A DNA stretch of 49,233 nucleotides from Paracoccaceae bacterium (GTDB taxonomy: Bacteria; Pseudomonadota; Alphaproteobacteria; Rhodobacterales; Rhodobacteraceae): the NCBI GenBank assembly GCA_018223085.1, contig JAAEZB010000009.1:1-49233 (forward strand), written 5' to 3'. A program made the position numbers and the translations under genes. This document shows positions 7,386 through 15,618 of this stretch, piece by piece. The notes under the pieces are model-generated. The model ran no database searches. It saw nothing but the letters and a program-made list of their open reading frames with translations, and had not been told where the DNA came from. Position 1 is the stretch's first letter; every line of letters begins with the position of its first letter.

Positions 7386-10300
7386 ATGAGTATCCAGAAA
7401 GTCAGCCTAGCGGACCGATTCGATCTCGAAAAGCATCATGTGTTGCTCAACGGGACGCAGGCGCTTGTGCGGCTCATGCTTATGCAGAAGGCACGAGACC
7501 GTGCGGCGGGGCTTAATACGGCGGGTTTGGTGACCGGGTATCGCGGGTCGCCGCTTGGCAATGTTGATAGCCAGATGATGCGCGCCGGGAAGGTTCTCAA
7601 GGAAAATGACGTTCTGTTTCAGGCGGGTCTTAATGAGGATCTTGCGGCGACGGCGCTCTGGGGGAGCCAGCAGGCGGAATTGCGCGGCGAGGGGACGCAT
7701 GATGGCGTCTTTGGCCTTTGGTATGGCAAGGGCCCCGGCGTGGATCGCACCGGCGATGTGATGCGTCACGCCAATATGGCGGGGACGTCGCCCAATGGCG
7801 GGGTCATCATGGCGATGGGCGATGACCATACGGGCGAAAGCTCGACCGTGTTGCATCAGTCCGAATGGGCCATGGTGGATGCCTATATGCCGGTGGTGTC
7901 GCCGGCGGGTGTTCAGGAGGTGCTTGATTACGGGCTTTATGCCTATGCGCTGTCGCGGTTTGCGGGTGTGTGGGTCGGTCTCAAGACGATGAAGGACACG
8001 ATCGAGGCGACGGCGGTTGTTAATGGCGATCCGAACCGGTTGTCTTTTGTGACGCCGGAATTCGAGATGCCGGAGGGCGGGCTTAATATCCGCCTTGCAG
8101 ATACGCCGCACGCGCAGGAAGCGCGGATGATTGATTACAAGCGGTTCGCGGCCGAAGCGTTCAGCCATGCCAACAAGATGGACAAGCGGGTCTGGGGGCA
8201 GCCGGGGGCGAAGATCGGGTTCGTGGCGGCGGGTAAGAACTGGCTCGACCTTGTGCATGCGCTCTCGCTTTTGGGGATTGATGAGGGGGAGGCAGAGCGT
8301 CTTGGCATCACGACCTATAAGGTTGGTCAGACCTTCCCCCTTGATATGAAAGGGTTTTCCGATTGGGCCGAGGGACTCGATCTCATCGTCGTGGTCGAGG
8401 AAAAGCGCAAGCTTATCGAGGTTCAGATCAAGGAAGCGATCTTTGACAATCGTCGCGGGCGACGGGTCTATGGCTGGCACAAGGGCGGTGGTGCGGGATC
8501 CATGCACGGGCCGGAACTGTTCCAGACCAAGGCGGCGCTTGATCCGATTATGATTGCGGAAAGGCTTGGCGAGATCCTTGTTGAGGAAGGGCGCGGCACG
8601 GAGGCGATCAAGGCCGGGATGGCGCAGATCGCAGAGGCCAAGCGGGCCGACAATGCCGAGGAAATCGCGGCGCGTATTCCGTATTTCTGTGCCGGGTGTC
8701 CGCATAACAGTTCGACCAAGCTGCCGGATGGTAGCCGCGCGTATGCGGGGATCGGGTGTCACTATATGGTGCAGTGGATGGACCGGGACACGACCGGGTT
8801 CACCCATATGGGCGGCGAGGGGGCCAACTGGATCGGGGAGGCGCCGTTCTCGACGCGCGGCCACGTGTTCCAGAACCTTGGCGATGGCACCTATAACCAT
8901 TCCGGTGTGCAGGCGATCCGCGCGGCGCTCGCGGCGGGCACCACCATGACCTATAAAATCCTCTATAACGACGCGGTGGCGATGACCGGCGGGCAGGCCA
9001 ACGAGGGCGATCTTTCGCCCCAGCAGATCGCCAATGAGGTCAAGGCGATGGGGGTTGAAAACCTTGCCGTGGTCTATGACGACAAGGAAGACCTTGATAA
9101 GGCGGGGTTTCCGGCGGGCGTTGCGTTCCATGAACGTAAAGAGCTTCTATCGGTTGAAGAGAAGTTCCGTGAATACAAGGGCGTATCGGTCATTGTTTAT
9201 GTGCAGACCTGCGCCGCAGAAAAGCGACGCCGGCGCAAGCGGGGCCTGTTCCCCGATCCCGATCAGCGGGTGTTTATCAATACGGACATCTGCGAAGGCT
9301 GTGGCGATTGCGGGGTGCAGTCGAACTGTATCGCGATTGAGCCGGTGGAGACGGAACTGGGGCGCAAGCGGGCGATCAACCAGTCGTCCTGTAACAAGGA
9401 TTTCTCCTGTCTGAACGGGTTCTGTCCGAGCTTTGTCACCGTGGAAGGGGCGAAAATCCGTAAGGAAGCGACGGCCGATCTCGACCTGCCGGAGATGCCG
9501 GAGCCGGAGATCAAGCCGATCAGCGGCACCCATAACGTTGTCATCACCGGCGTTGGGGGCACGGGCGTTGTCACCATTGGTGCGGTGCTTGCGCAGGCGG
9601 CGCAGATTGATGGCAAGGCCGCGGGCATGATGGAGATGGCGGGCCTCGCCCAGAAGGGCGGCGCGGTGCATATCCATTGCCGCCTTGCCGAGACCCCGGA
9701 AGACATCAGCGCGATCCGTGTCGCCACCGGCGAATGCGATACGCTCATTGGGGGCGACCTTGTGGTGAGCGCGGGGGCAAAGACCCTTGGCCTTACGTCG
9801 ACGGGGCGCACCGGCGCGGTTGTGAATAGCCATGAGATCATCACCGGGGACTTTACCCGAGATACGGAATTTCATTTGCCAACAGACCGGTTAGAGGTCG
9901 CTCTTGAAGCGCGCCTTAAGGATGGGTTGGCGATGTTTGATGCCTCGGAGCTTGCGCGTGCGGTGCTTGGGGATTCGATTTTCTCGAACATGATGATCTT
10001 TGGCGCGGCGTGGCAGAAGGGCCTTGTGCCGGTCAGCCTTGAGGCGCTTCGGGCGGCGATCGAACTCAACGGGGCGGCGGTTGAAAAGAACCTGCGCGCG
10101 TTTGAGATCGGGCGTTGGGCGGTGCTTTATCCGGCAGAGGCGGAGAAGATGCTTGCGCCGAATGTTGTCGCACTTCCCAAGAGCCTTGAGGAGGTCATTG
10201 CCTTCCGGGCCGATCATCTTGTGAAGTATCAGGGCAAGGGATTGGCGAAACGCTATCGCAAGCTGGTTGATCCGATCAAGGATGCGCGGCTCAAGGAGGC

Positions 10301-10805
10301 GGTGGCGAAGGGCTATCACAAGCTATTGGCCTATAAGGACGAATACGAGGTCGCGCGGCTTCACCTTGAGAGCCGGGCCAAGGCGGAAGAGGTGTTTGAG
10401 GGCGATTTCGACATGAAATTCCATCTCGCGCCGCCGGTGATTTCGAAGATGGGGGCCAATGGGCGGCCGGAGAAGCGGCGTTTTGGGTCCGGGATGCTAC
10501 GGGGTTTCCAGATGCTGGCGAAGATGAAGCGCCTGCGCGGGACGCCGTTTGATCCGTTCGGACGCACCGAGGAACGCAAGATGGAGCGCGCCCTTATCAA
10601 GGAATATGAGGCCGATATGAAAGCGGTTCTGCGCGATCATGGCGAGGGCGCGTCGGACGCGGCGGTGGCGCTTGCGGAGCTGCCGCTTTCCATTCGCGGC
10701 TTTGGGCCGGTGAAGGCGGAAAACGCCGAAAAGGCGGCCAAGCGGCGGGCAGAAATCCTTACGGTTCTCAAAGGTGGCGAGCCCATGCCACAGGCGGCGG
10801 AATAA
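7386..10805 (+). CDS. Indolepyruvate ferredoxin oxidoreductase (fused IorA-IorB type)
   Basis: This enzyme oxidatively decarboxylates aryl- or other 2-oxo acids to acyl-CoA with thiamine diphosphate and ferredoxin. The 1139 residues fuse what are two subunits in archaea. The N-terminal pyrimidine-binding part holds GLVTGYRGSPLGNVD. A central ThDP region holds CAGCPHNSSTKLPDGSRAY and GGEGANWIG. An [4Fe-4S] motif TDICEGCGDCGVQSNC lies near residue 640. The gamma-like part begins at VVITGVGGTGVVTIGAVLAQ (about 715). A long C-terminal extension follows. ATG 7386 is preceded by GGGGAG at good spacing; in-frame upstream starts lack one. Single-gene fusions are usual in proteobacteria. It probably acts in aromatic amino acid catabolism, under the divergent LysR regulator. 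Confidence 0.93.
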   Translation: MSIQKVSLADRFDLEKHHVLLNGTQALVRLMLMQKARDRAAGLNTAGLVTGYRGSPLGNVDSQMMRAGKVLKENDVLFQAGLNEDLAATALWGSQQAELRGEGTHDGVFGLWYGKGPGVDRTGDVMRHANMAGTSPNGGVIMAMGDDHTGESSTVLHQSEWAMVDAYMPVVSPAGVQEVLDYGLYAYALSRFAGVWVGLKTMKDTIEATAVVNGDPNRLSFVTPEFEMPEGGLNIRLADTPHAQEARMIDYKRFAAEAFSHANKMDKRVWGQPGAKIGFVAAGKNWLDLVHALSLLGIDEGEAERLGITTYKVGQTFPLDMKGFSDWAEGLDLIVVVEEKRKLIEVQIKEAIFDNRRGRRVYGWHKGGGAGSMHGPELFQTKAALDPIMIAERLGEILVEEGRGTEAIKAGMAQIAEAKRADNAEEIAARIPYFCAGCPHNSSTKLPDGSRAYAGIGCHYMVQWMDRDTTGFTHMGGEGANWIGEAPFSTRGHVFQNLGDGTYNHSGVQAIRAALAAGTTMTYKILYNDAVAMTGGQANEGDLSPQQIANEVKAMGVENLAVVYDDKEDLDKAGFPAGVAFHERKELLSVEEKFREYKGVSVIVYVQTCAAEKRRRRKRGLFPDPDQRVFINTDICEGCGDCGVQSNCIAIEPVETELGRKRAINQSSCNKDFSCLNGFCPSFVTVEGAKIRKEATADLDLPEMPEPEIKPISGTHNVVITGVGGTGVVTIGAVLAQAAQIDGKAAGMMEMAGLAQKGGAVHIHCRLAETPEDISAIRVATGECDTLIGGDLVVSAGAKTLGLTSTGRTGAVVNSHEIITGDFTRDTEFHLPTDRLEVALEARLKDGLAMFDASELARAVLGDSIFSNMMIFGAAWQKGLVPVSLEALRAAIELNGAAVEKNLRAFEIGRWAVLYPAEAEKMLAPNVVALPKSLEEVIAFRADHLVKYQGKGLAKRYRKLVDPIKDARLKEAVAKGYHKLLAYKDEYEVARLHLESRAKAEEVFEGDFDMKFHLAPPVISKMGANGRPEKRRFGSGMLRGFQMLAKMKRLRGTPFDPFGRTEERKMERALIKEYEADMKAVLRDHGEGASDAAVALAELPLSIRGFGPVKAENAEKAAKRRAEILTVLKGGEPMPQAAE

Positions 10806-10811
10806 GGGTCT

Positions 10812-10834
10812 CCGGCGGCAATTGTTGCCGCCGG
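10812..10834 (+). terminator. Perfect hairpin after the ior gene
   Basis: CCGGCGGCAA (10812-10821) and TTGCCGCCGG (10825-10834) form a 10-bp stem with a 3-nt loop just past the stop. No T-run follows, so termination efficiency is uncertain. Confidence 0.55.
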
Positions 10835-10925
10835 GTCATGCTCTTGTCATGACTGTGTCATAACCTCTTTTCACAGGCGCGGAACGTCAGTATGTGACGC
10901 GCAGGATTGCGGGAAAGACAGTGTC

Positions 10926-11804
10926 ATGGCCAGTCAGAGAGACGTTGCCAGAGAAATTAGCTATGCTCATTCGGCAGCGACCAAGGGCGGACGGGCCCTT
11001 ATTCGTGTGATGGAAAACGCCACCGGGCGGATCGGGCTTATCAAGCGGGCCAAGGGCTATGAGCATGAGGTCGCGCGGGGGCGTGACTTCTGGGAAGTGA
11101 TGACCGAGCGCTATGGTCTTCAGCTTGAGGTGATGGGCGGATCGCTCGACAATATCCCTCGTGAGGGGCCGCTTATTGCCATTGCGAACCATCCGTATGG
11201 GATTCTCGATGGGCTAATGCTCGGGCATATCCTGTCGGAGACGCGAGGCGATTTCCGTATTCTTGCGCATCAGGTGTTTCGTAAGGCCGAGGATCTTAAC
11301 CGGATCATCCTGCCGGTGTCGTTTGATGAGAGCAAAGAGGCGGTGAAGCTCAACCTTCAGACCCGCAAGACGGCGCTTGAGTATCTTGGGCAGGGGGGCG
11401 CGATTGGGATTTTTCCGGGCGGCACGGTGTCGACGGCGCAGAAACCCTTTGGTCTGCCGCTTGATCCGGGCTGGCGCGGGTTCACGGCGCGGATGGTGGC
11501 GAAATCGCAGGCGACTGTGGTGCCGATCTTCTTTGACGGAACGACCACGCGGCTTTTCCAGCTGGCGAGTCATTTGCATGTCACATTGCGGATGGGATTT
11601 CTTATTCGCGAGTTCAGGAAACGGGTTGATACGCCGGTGCGTGTGGTGATTGGCACGCCGATTGATCGGGCTTCGCTTGATGCGCGTAGCAAGGACACAA
11701 AGGCGTTGATGGACTTCCTGCGGATGCAGACTTATGCTCTGTCCCCGAAGCCGATCCCGCTTGAGGGGTATGGATTTGAGTTCGAAGAGAAGTATAAAGC
11801 CTGA
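10926..11804 (+). CDS. Lysophospholipid acyltransferase family protein (PlsC-like)
   Basis: A 292-residue acyltransferase of the PlsC/hemolysin-like type, expected to acylate a lysolipid at the inner membrane. The block IAIANHPYGILDG (about residues 83-95) is the NHP-x4-D form of the HX4D catalytic motif. IGIFPGGTVSTAQK (about 160) is the second conserved block, and ATVVPIFFDGTTTRLFQ the third. OlsA-like or hemolysin-related acyltransferases share this pattern, so the acceptor cannot be named. ATG 10926 was chosen as the first start. murI begins 30 bp downstream on the same strand, so the two may be cotranscribed. Confidence 0.85.
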   Translation: MASQRDVAREISYAHSAATKGGRALIRVMENATGRIGLIKRAKGYEHEVARGRDFWEVMTERYGLQLEVMGGSLDNIPREGPLIAIANHPYGILDGLMLGHILSETRGDFRILAHQVFRKAEDLNRIILPVSFDESKEAVKLNLQTRKTALEYLGQGGAIGIFPGGTVSTAQKPFGLPLDPGWRGFTARMVAKSQATVVPIFFDGTTTRLFQLASHLHVTLRMGFLIREFRKRVDTPVRVVIGTPIDRASLDARSKDTKALMDFLRMQTYALSPKPIPLEGYGFEFEEKYKA

Positions 11805-11834
11805 GCAGTCGGGTACGAAGAGCGGCAAGAGACG

Positions 11835-12647
11835 ATGGCAGTCGGCATTTTTGATTCTGGGCTTGGGGGCCTGACGGTTCTGGACGCGGTGACCAAGCGG
11901 TTGCCCGATGTGCCGTTCGTCTATTTTGGCGACAATGCCCATGCGCCTTATGGGGTGCGCGATGCCGATGATGTTTACAACCTTACCACTGCCGCCGTGG
12001 AGCGGATGTGGGATGCGGGCTGTGATCTTGTGATCCTTGCCTGTAACACCGCAAGCGCGGCGGCGCTTCGGCGGATGCAAGAGAGCTGGATCCCGACGGA
12101 TAAGCGGGTTTTGGGCGTGTTTGTGCCGCTCATCGAGGCGCTTACGGAACGGAGCTGGGGCGATAATTCGCCGCCTCGGGAGGTTGCGGTCAAGCATGTG
12201 GCGTTGTTCGCGACGCCCGCGACCGTGGCGAGCCGGGCGTTTCAGCGCGAATTGGCATTCCGCGCCATTGGTGTTGATGTGGAGGCGCAGGCCTGTGGCG
12301 GGGTGGTGGATGCCATTGAAGAGGGCGATTTGATCCTCGCCGAGGCCCTGGTCAATAGCCATGTGGATGCGCTCAAGCGCAAGATGCCAGAGCCGGAAGC
12401 GGCGATTTTGGGCTGCACGCATTATCCGCTCATGCATGAGGCGTTTCAGGCCGCGCTTGGGCAGGATGTGAAAGTCTATAGCCAAGCCAATCTCGTGGCG
12501 GAGTCGCTTGCCGATTATCTTGAACGTCACCCCAAGATGGTGGGAGCGGGCGAGGATTCGCTTTTCCTGACCACGGGCGATCCGGCGAAAGTTTCGAGCC
12601 GCGCAACGCAGTTTCTGCGACGAAAGATCACGTTCGAGAAAGCGTGA
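11835..12647 (+). CDS. murI: Glutamate racemase
   Basis: Glutamate racemase makes D-glutamate for peptidoglycan in the cytoplasm, by a cofactor-independent two-cysteine mechanism. The 270 residues are normal. Visible features are [18 protein letters not shown] at the N-terminus, [12 protein letters not shown], the first catalytic cysteine in [15 protein letters not shown] (about residue 73), and the second in [17 protein letters not shown] (about 195). ATG 11835 follows GGCAAGAGACG. argC begins about 106 bp downstream. Confidence 0.96.
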   Translation: MAVGIFDSGLGGLTVLDAVTKRLPDVPFVYFGDNAHAPYGVRDADDVYNLTTAAVERMWDAGCDLVILACNTASAAALRRMQESWIPTDKRVLGVFVPLIEALTERSWGDNSPPREVAVKHVALFATPATVASRAFQRELAFRAIGVDVEAQACGGVVDAIEEGDLILAEALVNSHVDALKRKMPEPEAAILGCTHYPLMHEAFQAALGQDVKVYSQANLVAESLADYLERHPKMVGAGEDSLFLTTGDPAKVSSRATQFLRRKITFEKA

Positions 12648-12753
12648 TCTGCGCGCTCTCGCAATCCCCGTTTAGAACGATTATATTTCGCCCCGAGATG
12701 GGGTGATGCGCGCCGTAAGGGCGTAGCAAACTCAGCAAGAAAGAGGTCCAGAT

Positions 12754-13782
12754 ATGACCCATAAAATCGCCATCCTTGGTGCCAGCGGCTATACCGGAGC
12801 CGAATTGGTGCGCCTCATCGCAACCCATCCCAGCATGGAGATTGTCGCCCTGTCCGCCGACCGTAAGGCGGGGATGGCGATGGCGGCGGTATTCCCGCAT
12901 CTACGTCACCTTGATCTGCCAACGCTTTGTAAAATCGACGAAATTGATTTTGCGGGGGTGGACCTGTGTTTCTGTGCCCTGCCGCATGCCACGAGCCAGA
13001 AGGTCATCAAGGCACTGCCCAATACGATCAAGGTCGTGGACCTTTCGGCGGATTTCCGTCTGCGGGACCCGGAGGAATATGCCAAGTGGTATGGCGGGCA
13101 GCATGATGCGGTCGAATTGCAGAAAGAGGCGGTTTATGGCCTCACCGAGTTTTACCGCGACGAGATCAAGGATGCGCGGCTTGTGGCCGGGACGGGATGT
13201 AACGCGGCGACGGGGCAGTTTGTCCTGCGTCCGTTGATTTCGGCGGGGGTGATTGACCTCGATCATATCATTCTTGATCTGAAATGCGCAGTATCGGGCG
13301 CGGGGCGGTCTCTTAAGGAGAATCTGCTCCATGCCGAGTTGAGCGAAGGCTATAGCGCCTATGCCGTGGGCAGTACGCACCGGCATCTGGGCGAGTTTGA
13401 CCAGGAATTCAGCGAGGTTGCCGGGCGCGAGGTCCGCATCCAGTTCACGCCGCATCTTTTGCCGGCGAACCGGGGTATCCTTGCGACGGGCTATGTGCAT
13501 GGCGACGCCGAAGAGATTCACGCGACGCTTGCGCGGGCCTATGAGGCGGAACCGTTCATTGAGGTGTTGCCCCTTGGGGAGACGCCGAACGTGAAACATG
13601 TGCGGGCGTCCAACTTCTGCCATATCGGCGTTGTGGGCGACCGGATTGAGGGGCGCACCATTGTTGTGGCGGTTCTCGACAACCTGACCAAGGGGTCCAG
13701 CGGGCAGGCGATTCAGAACGCCAACCTGATGCTTGGGGAAGAGGAGACGGCGGGACTTATGCTTGCGCCGGTCTTCCCGTAG
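12754..13782 (+). CDS. argC: N-acetyl-gamma-glutamyl-phosphate reductase
   Basis: ArgC reduces N-acetylglutamyl phosphate to the semialdehyde with NADPH in arginine synthesis. The 342 residues match the family. The N-terminal Rossmann motif reads [17 protein letters not shown]. The catalytic cysteine is in [19 protein letters not shown] (about residue 150), and [18 protein letters not shown] (about 230) carries the conserved histidine region. An AAGAGG site precedes ATG 12754. ccmE starts 13 bp after the stop, so argC and ccmE may be cotranscribed. Confidence 0.96.
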   Translation: MTHKIAILGASGYTGAELVRLIATHPSMEIVALSADRKAGMAMAAVFPHLRHLDLPTLCKIDEIDFAGVDLCFCALPHATSQKVIKALPNTIKVVDLSADFRLRDPEEYAKWYGGQHDAVELQKEAVYGLTEFYRDEIKDARLVAGTGCNAATGQFVLRPLISAGVIDLDHIILDLKCAVSGAGRSLKENLLHAELSEGYSAYAVGSTHRHLGEFDQEFSEVAGREVRIQFTPHLLPANRGILATGYVHGDAEEIHATLARAYEAEPFIEVLPLGETPNVKHVRASNFCHIGVVGDRIEGRTIVVAVLDNLTKGSSGQAIQNANLMLGEEETAGLMLAPVFP

Positions 13783-13795
13783 ACGGAGAGAGAGA

Positions 13796-14239
13796 ATGAA
13801 GAACCTGAAGAAAAAGCGGCGTATCCAGGTCATCGTGCTGGCCTTTGTGGCGCTGGCGGTGTCTACCGCGCTCATTGGTTTCGCCTTCAAGGACGGGATC
13901 AATTTCTTCCGTAGCCCCAGCCAGATTGCCGAGACACCGCCGCCGCCCAACGAGGTTTTCCGCATTGGCGGGTTGGTCGAGGAAGGCACGCTTGAGCGCG
14001 GGCAGGGCGAAACGATCAAGTTCATGGTCACCGATGGCGGCGCGTCGATCCCGGTTGTGTTTACCGGGGTGTTGCCGGACCTTTTTGACGAGAACCAGGG
14101 CATGATCGGCACCGGGAGCTATATCAACGGTGTCTTTGAAGCCTCTGAAATTCTTGCCAAACACGACGAGAGCTATATGCCCAAAGAGGTTGTCGATGCT
14201 CTGAAAGAGCAGGGGGTATATCAGGAGCCCAATTCCTGA
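13796..14239 (+). CDS. ccmE: Cytochrome c maturation heme chaperone CcmE
   Basis: CcmE (CycJ) carries heme covalently in the periplasm and hands it to CcmF/CcmH for attachment to apocytochrome c. The 147 residues begin with a basic tail (MKNLKKKRRIQ) and one membrane anchor (about 11-31). An OB-fold domain follows, with FRIGGLVEEGTLERG and VVFTGVLPDLFDENQG. The heme-binding histidine lies in SEILAKHDESYMP near the C-terminus. ATG 13796 follows GGAGAGAGA. Its partners ccmF and ccmH come only after an endolysin-holin pair, with a terminator in between. Confidence 0.96.
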   Translation: MKNLKKKRRIQVIVLAFVALAVSTALIGFAFKDGINFFRSPSQIAETPPPPNEVFRIGGLVEEGTLERGQGETIKFMVTDGGASIPVVFTGVLPDLFDENQGMIGTGSYINGVFEASEILAKHDESYMPKEVVDALKEQGVYQEPNS

Positions 14240-14264
14240 TCCTGTGACGACAAACGGATTTGAG

Positions 14265-14296
14265 ACGGCCCGCGGCGCATGCTGCGGGCCGTTTTT
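14265..14296 (+). terminator. Rho-independent terminator after ccmE
   Basis: Stem ACGGCCCGC (14265-14273) / GCGGGCCGT (14284-14292) with a 10-nt loop, running into five T's. It separates argC-ccmE from the endolysin-holin genes, which must then have their own promoter or depend on readthrough. Confidence 0.85.
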
Positions 14297-14376
14297 GTTT
14301 GCGCCGTGCGGTGGGGTGAGAGGCGTTTAACGGGCGTGTGGCAGGGTTTCATGCAGGCAAGGCATGGAGGCAGGTC

Positions 14377-14988
14377 ATGCAGGATGTGCGGCAGATCGCG
14401 CGCGAGATCGTGGCGCGGGAAGGCGGCTATGTGAATGACCCGGATGATCCGGGCGGGGCGACCAAGCATGGCGTCACGGTACATACGATGCGCCGGTTGG
14501 GGCTCGATTTGGATCGGGACGGGGATGTGGATGCCGAGGACGTGCAGTGTCTGAGCGAGGCGCAGGCGGTGGCGATTTTCCTTGAGCATTATTACACGCG
14601 CCCCGGCATTGCGGAGTTACCGGAGGTTTTGCAGGCCTCGGTGTTTGACATGTATGTCAATGCGGGCGGGCAGGCGGTGAAAATCCTGCAGCGGCTTTTG
14701 CGGCAGATGGGTTGGGCGGTGGCGGTGGATGGCGTCATCGGGGCCGAGACGGTGGCGGCGGCGCGAGAGGCGGCGGAGGCGGCACCGGGTCATATTGGTG
14801 ATGCCTATGCGATTGCGCGGCGGGAGTATTATTTCGCTTTGGCCGATCGCCGCCCGGCAAGCCGCAAATACGCGCGGCGGCGTGATGGCGGCAAGGGGGG
14901 ATGGATTCGACGGGCCGAGGCGTTCATGGCGCCGCGCTATCATTTGAGCGAGACGGCGTTTCACGAAAGGGTTGCGGCATGGGGGTAA
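14377..14988 (+). CDS. GH108 N-acetylmuramidase (holin-associated endolysin)
   Basis: A 203-residue peptidoglycan hydrolase of the glycoside hydrolase 108 family. The catalytic glutamate is in IVAREGGYVNDPDDPGG (about residues 9-25). YFALADRRPASRKY and later sequence resemble the peptidoglycan-binding tail (PG_binding_3). No signal peptide is seen, so it should need a holin to reach the wall. ATG 14377 has a GGAGG site; the holin gene follows with a 10-bp overlap. The R. capsulatus gene transfer agent lysis endolysin is, from memory, of this family. No phage structural genes are nearby. Confidence 0.85.
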   Translation: MQDVRQIAREIVAREGGYVNDPDDPGGATKHGVTVHTMRRLGLDLDRDGDVDAEDVQCLSEAQAVAIFLEHYYTRPGIAELPEVLQASVFDMYVNAGGQAVKILQRLLRQMGWAVAVDGVIGAETVAAAREAAEAAPGHIGDAYAIARREYYFALADRRPASRKYARRRDGGKGGWIRRAEAFMAPRYHLSETAFHERVAAWG

Positions 14989-15539
14989 TTGGCAGGGTTT
15001 TCACCGCAGTGTTTGGTGATGGGCGCAACGTACTGCGCGAGACGGTCGAAGTCTTCCGGGAAAATGCCGAGTCTGGCGCGGAACGCGGCAAGGAAGTGCA
15101 GCTTGCGGCGATGGCGGCGCAGGGGGCGGAGTTTCGCGCCGAGGGGCGGAGCCGGTTTGACCTTGTGATGGATGGCATCAACCGATTGCCGCGCCCGTTC
15201 ATGGCGCTTGGCTGTATCGGGTTGGTGATCGTGGCGATGGTCGATCCGGTCTGGTTCTCGGCGCGTATGGCGGGGCTGGCGCTTGTGCCGGAGCCTCTGT
15301 GGTGGTTGCTTGGGGTGATCGTGAGCTTTTATTTCGGTGCACGGCATCAGGTAAAGGGGCAGGAATTTCAACGCTCTATCGCCGAAACCCTGAGCCGGGT
15401 GCCGCAGGTTGTCGACTCGCTTAACGCCTTGCAGGGTGTGGAGGAGAGCGAGGCGGAGGAGGCCGGGAACCCGGCACTTGCGGCGTGGCGCAGGGAAGAT
15501 CCGTCTCAGTCGGAGGCATGGGCCGGGCATCTGAGGTAA
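14979..15539 (+). CDS. Three-TM holin, gene-transfer-agent release type
   Basis: A 186-residue membrane protein matching the Pfam GTA_holin_3TM pattern. A soluble N-terminal helix (MGVIGRVFTAVFGDGRNVLR to about residue 70) is followed by hydrophobic segments near 72-92 (MALGCIGLVIVAMVDPVWF) and 100-125 (LWWLLGVIVSFYFGARHQ), then a charged tail. Family members let endolysin cross the inner membrane for particle release. The ATG overlaps the endolysin end by 10 bp, so the pair is coupled. ccmF starts 79 bp downstream. At least two membrane segments are clear. Confidence 0.82.
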   Translation: MGVIGRVFTAVFGDGRNVLRETVEVFRENAESGAERGKEVQLAAMAAQGAEFRAEGRSRFDLVMDGINRLPRPFMALGCIGLVIVAMVDPVWFSARMAGLALVPEPLWWLLGVIVSFYFGARHQVKGQEFQRSIAETLSRVPQVVDSLNALQGVEESEAEEAGNPALAAWRREDPSQSEAWAGHLR

Positions 15540-15618
15540 ACGACCCCGCGACAATGTGATCGCGCGCGCGAAGCGAAAGGCATTGGCCCGGCGGCGCGCG
15601 CGTCCTATAACCCGAGGC

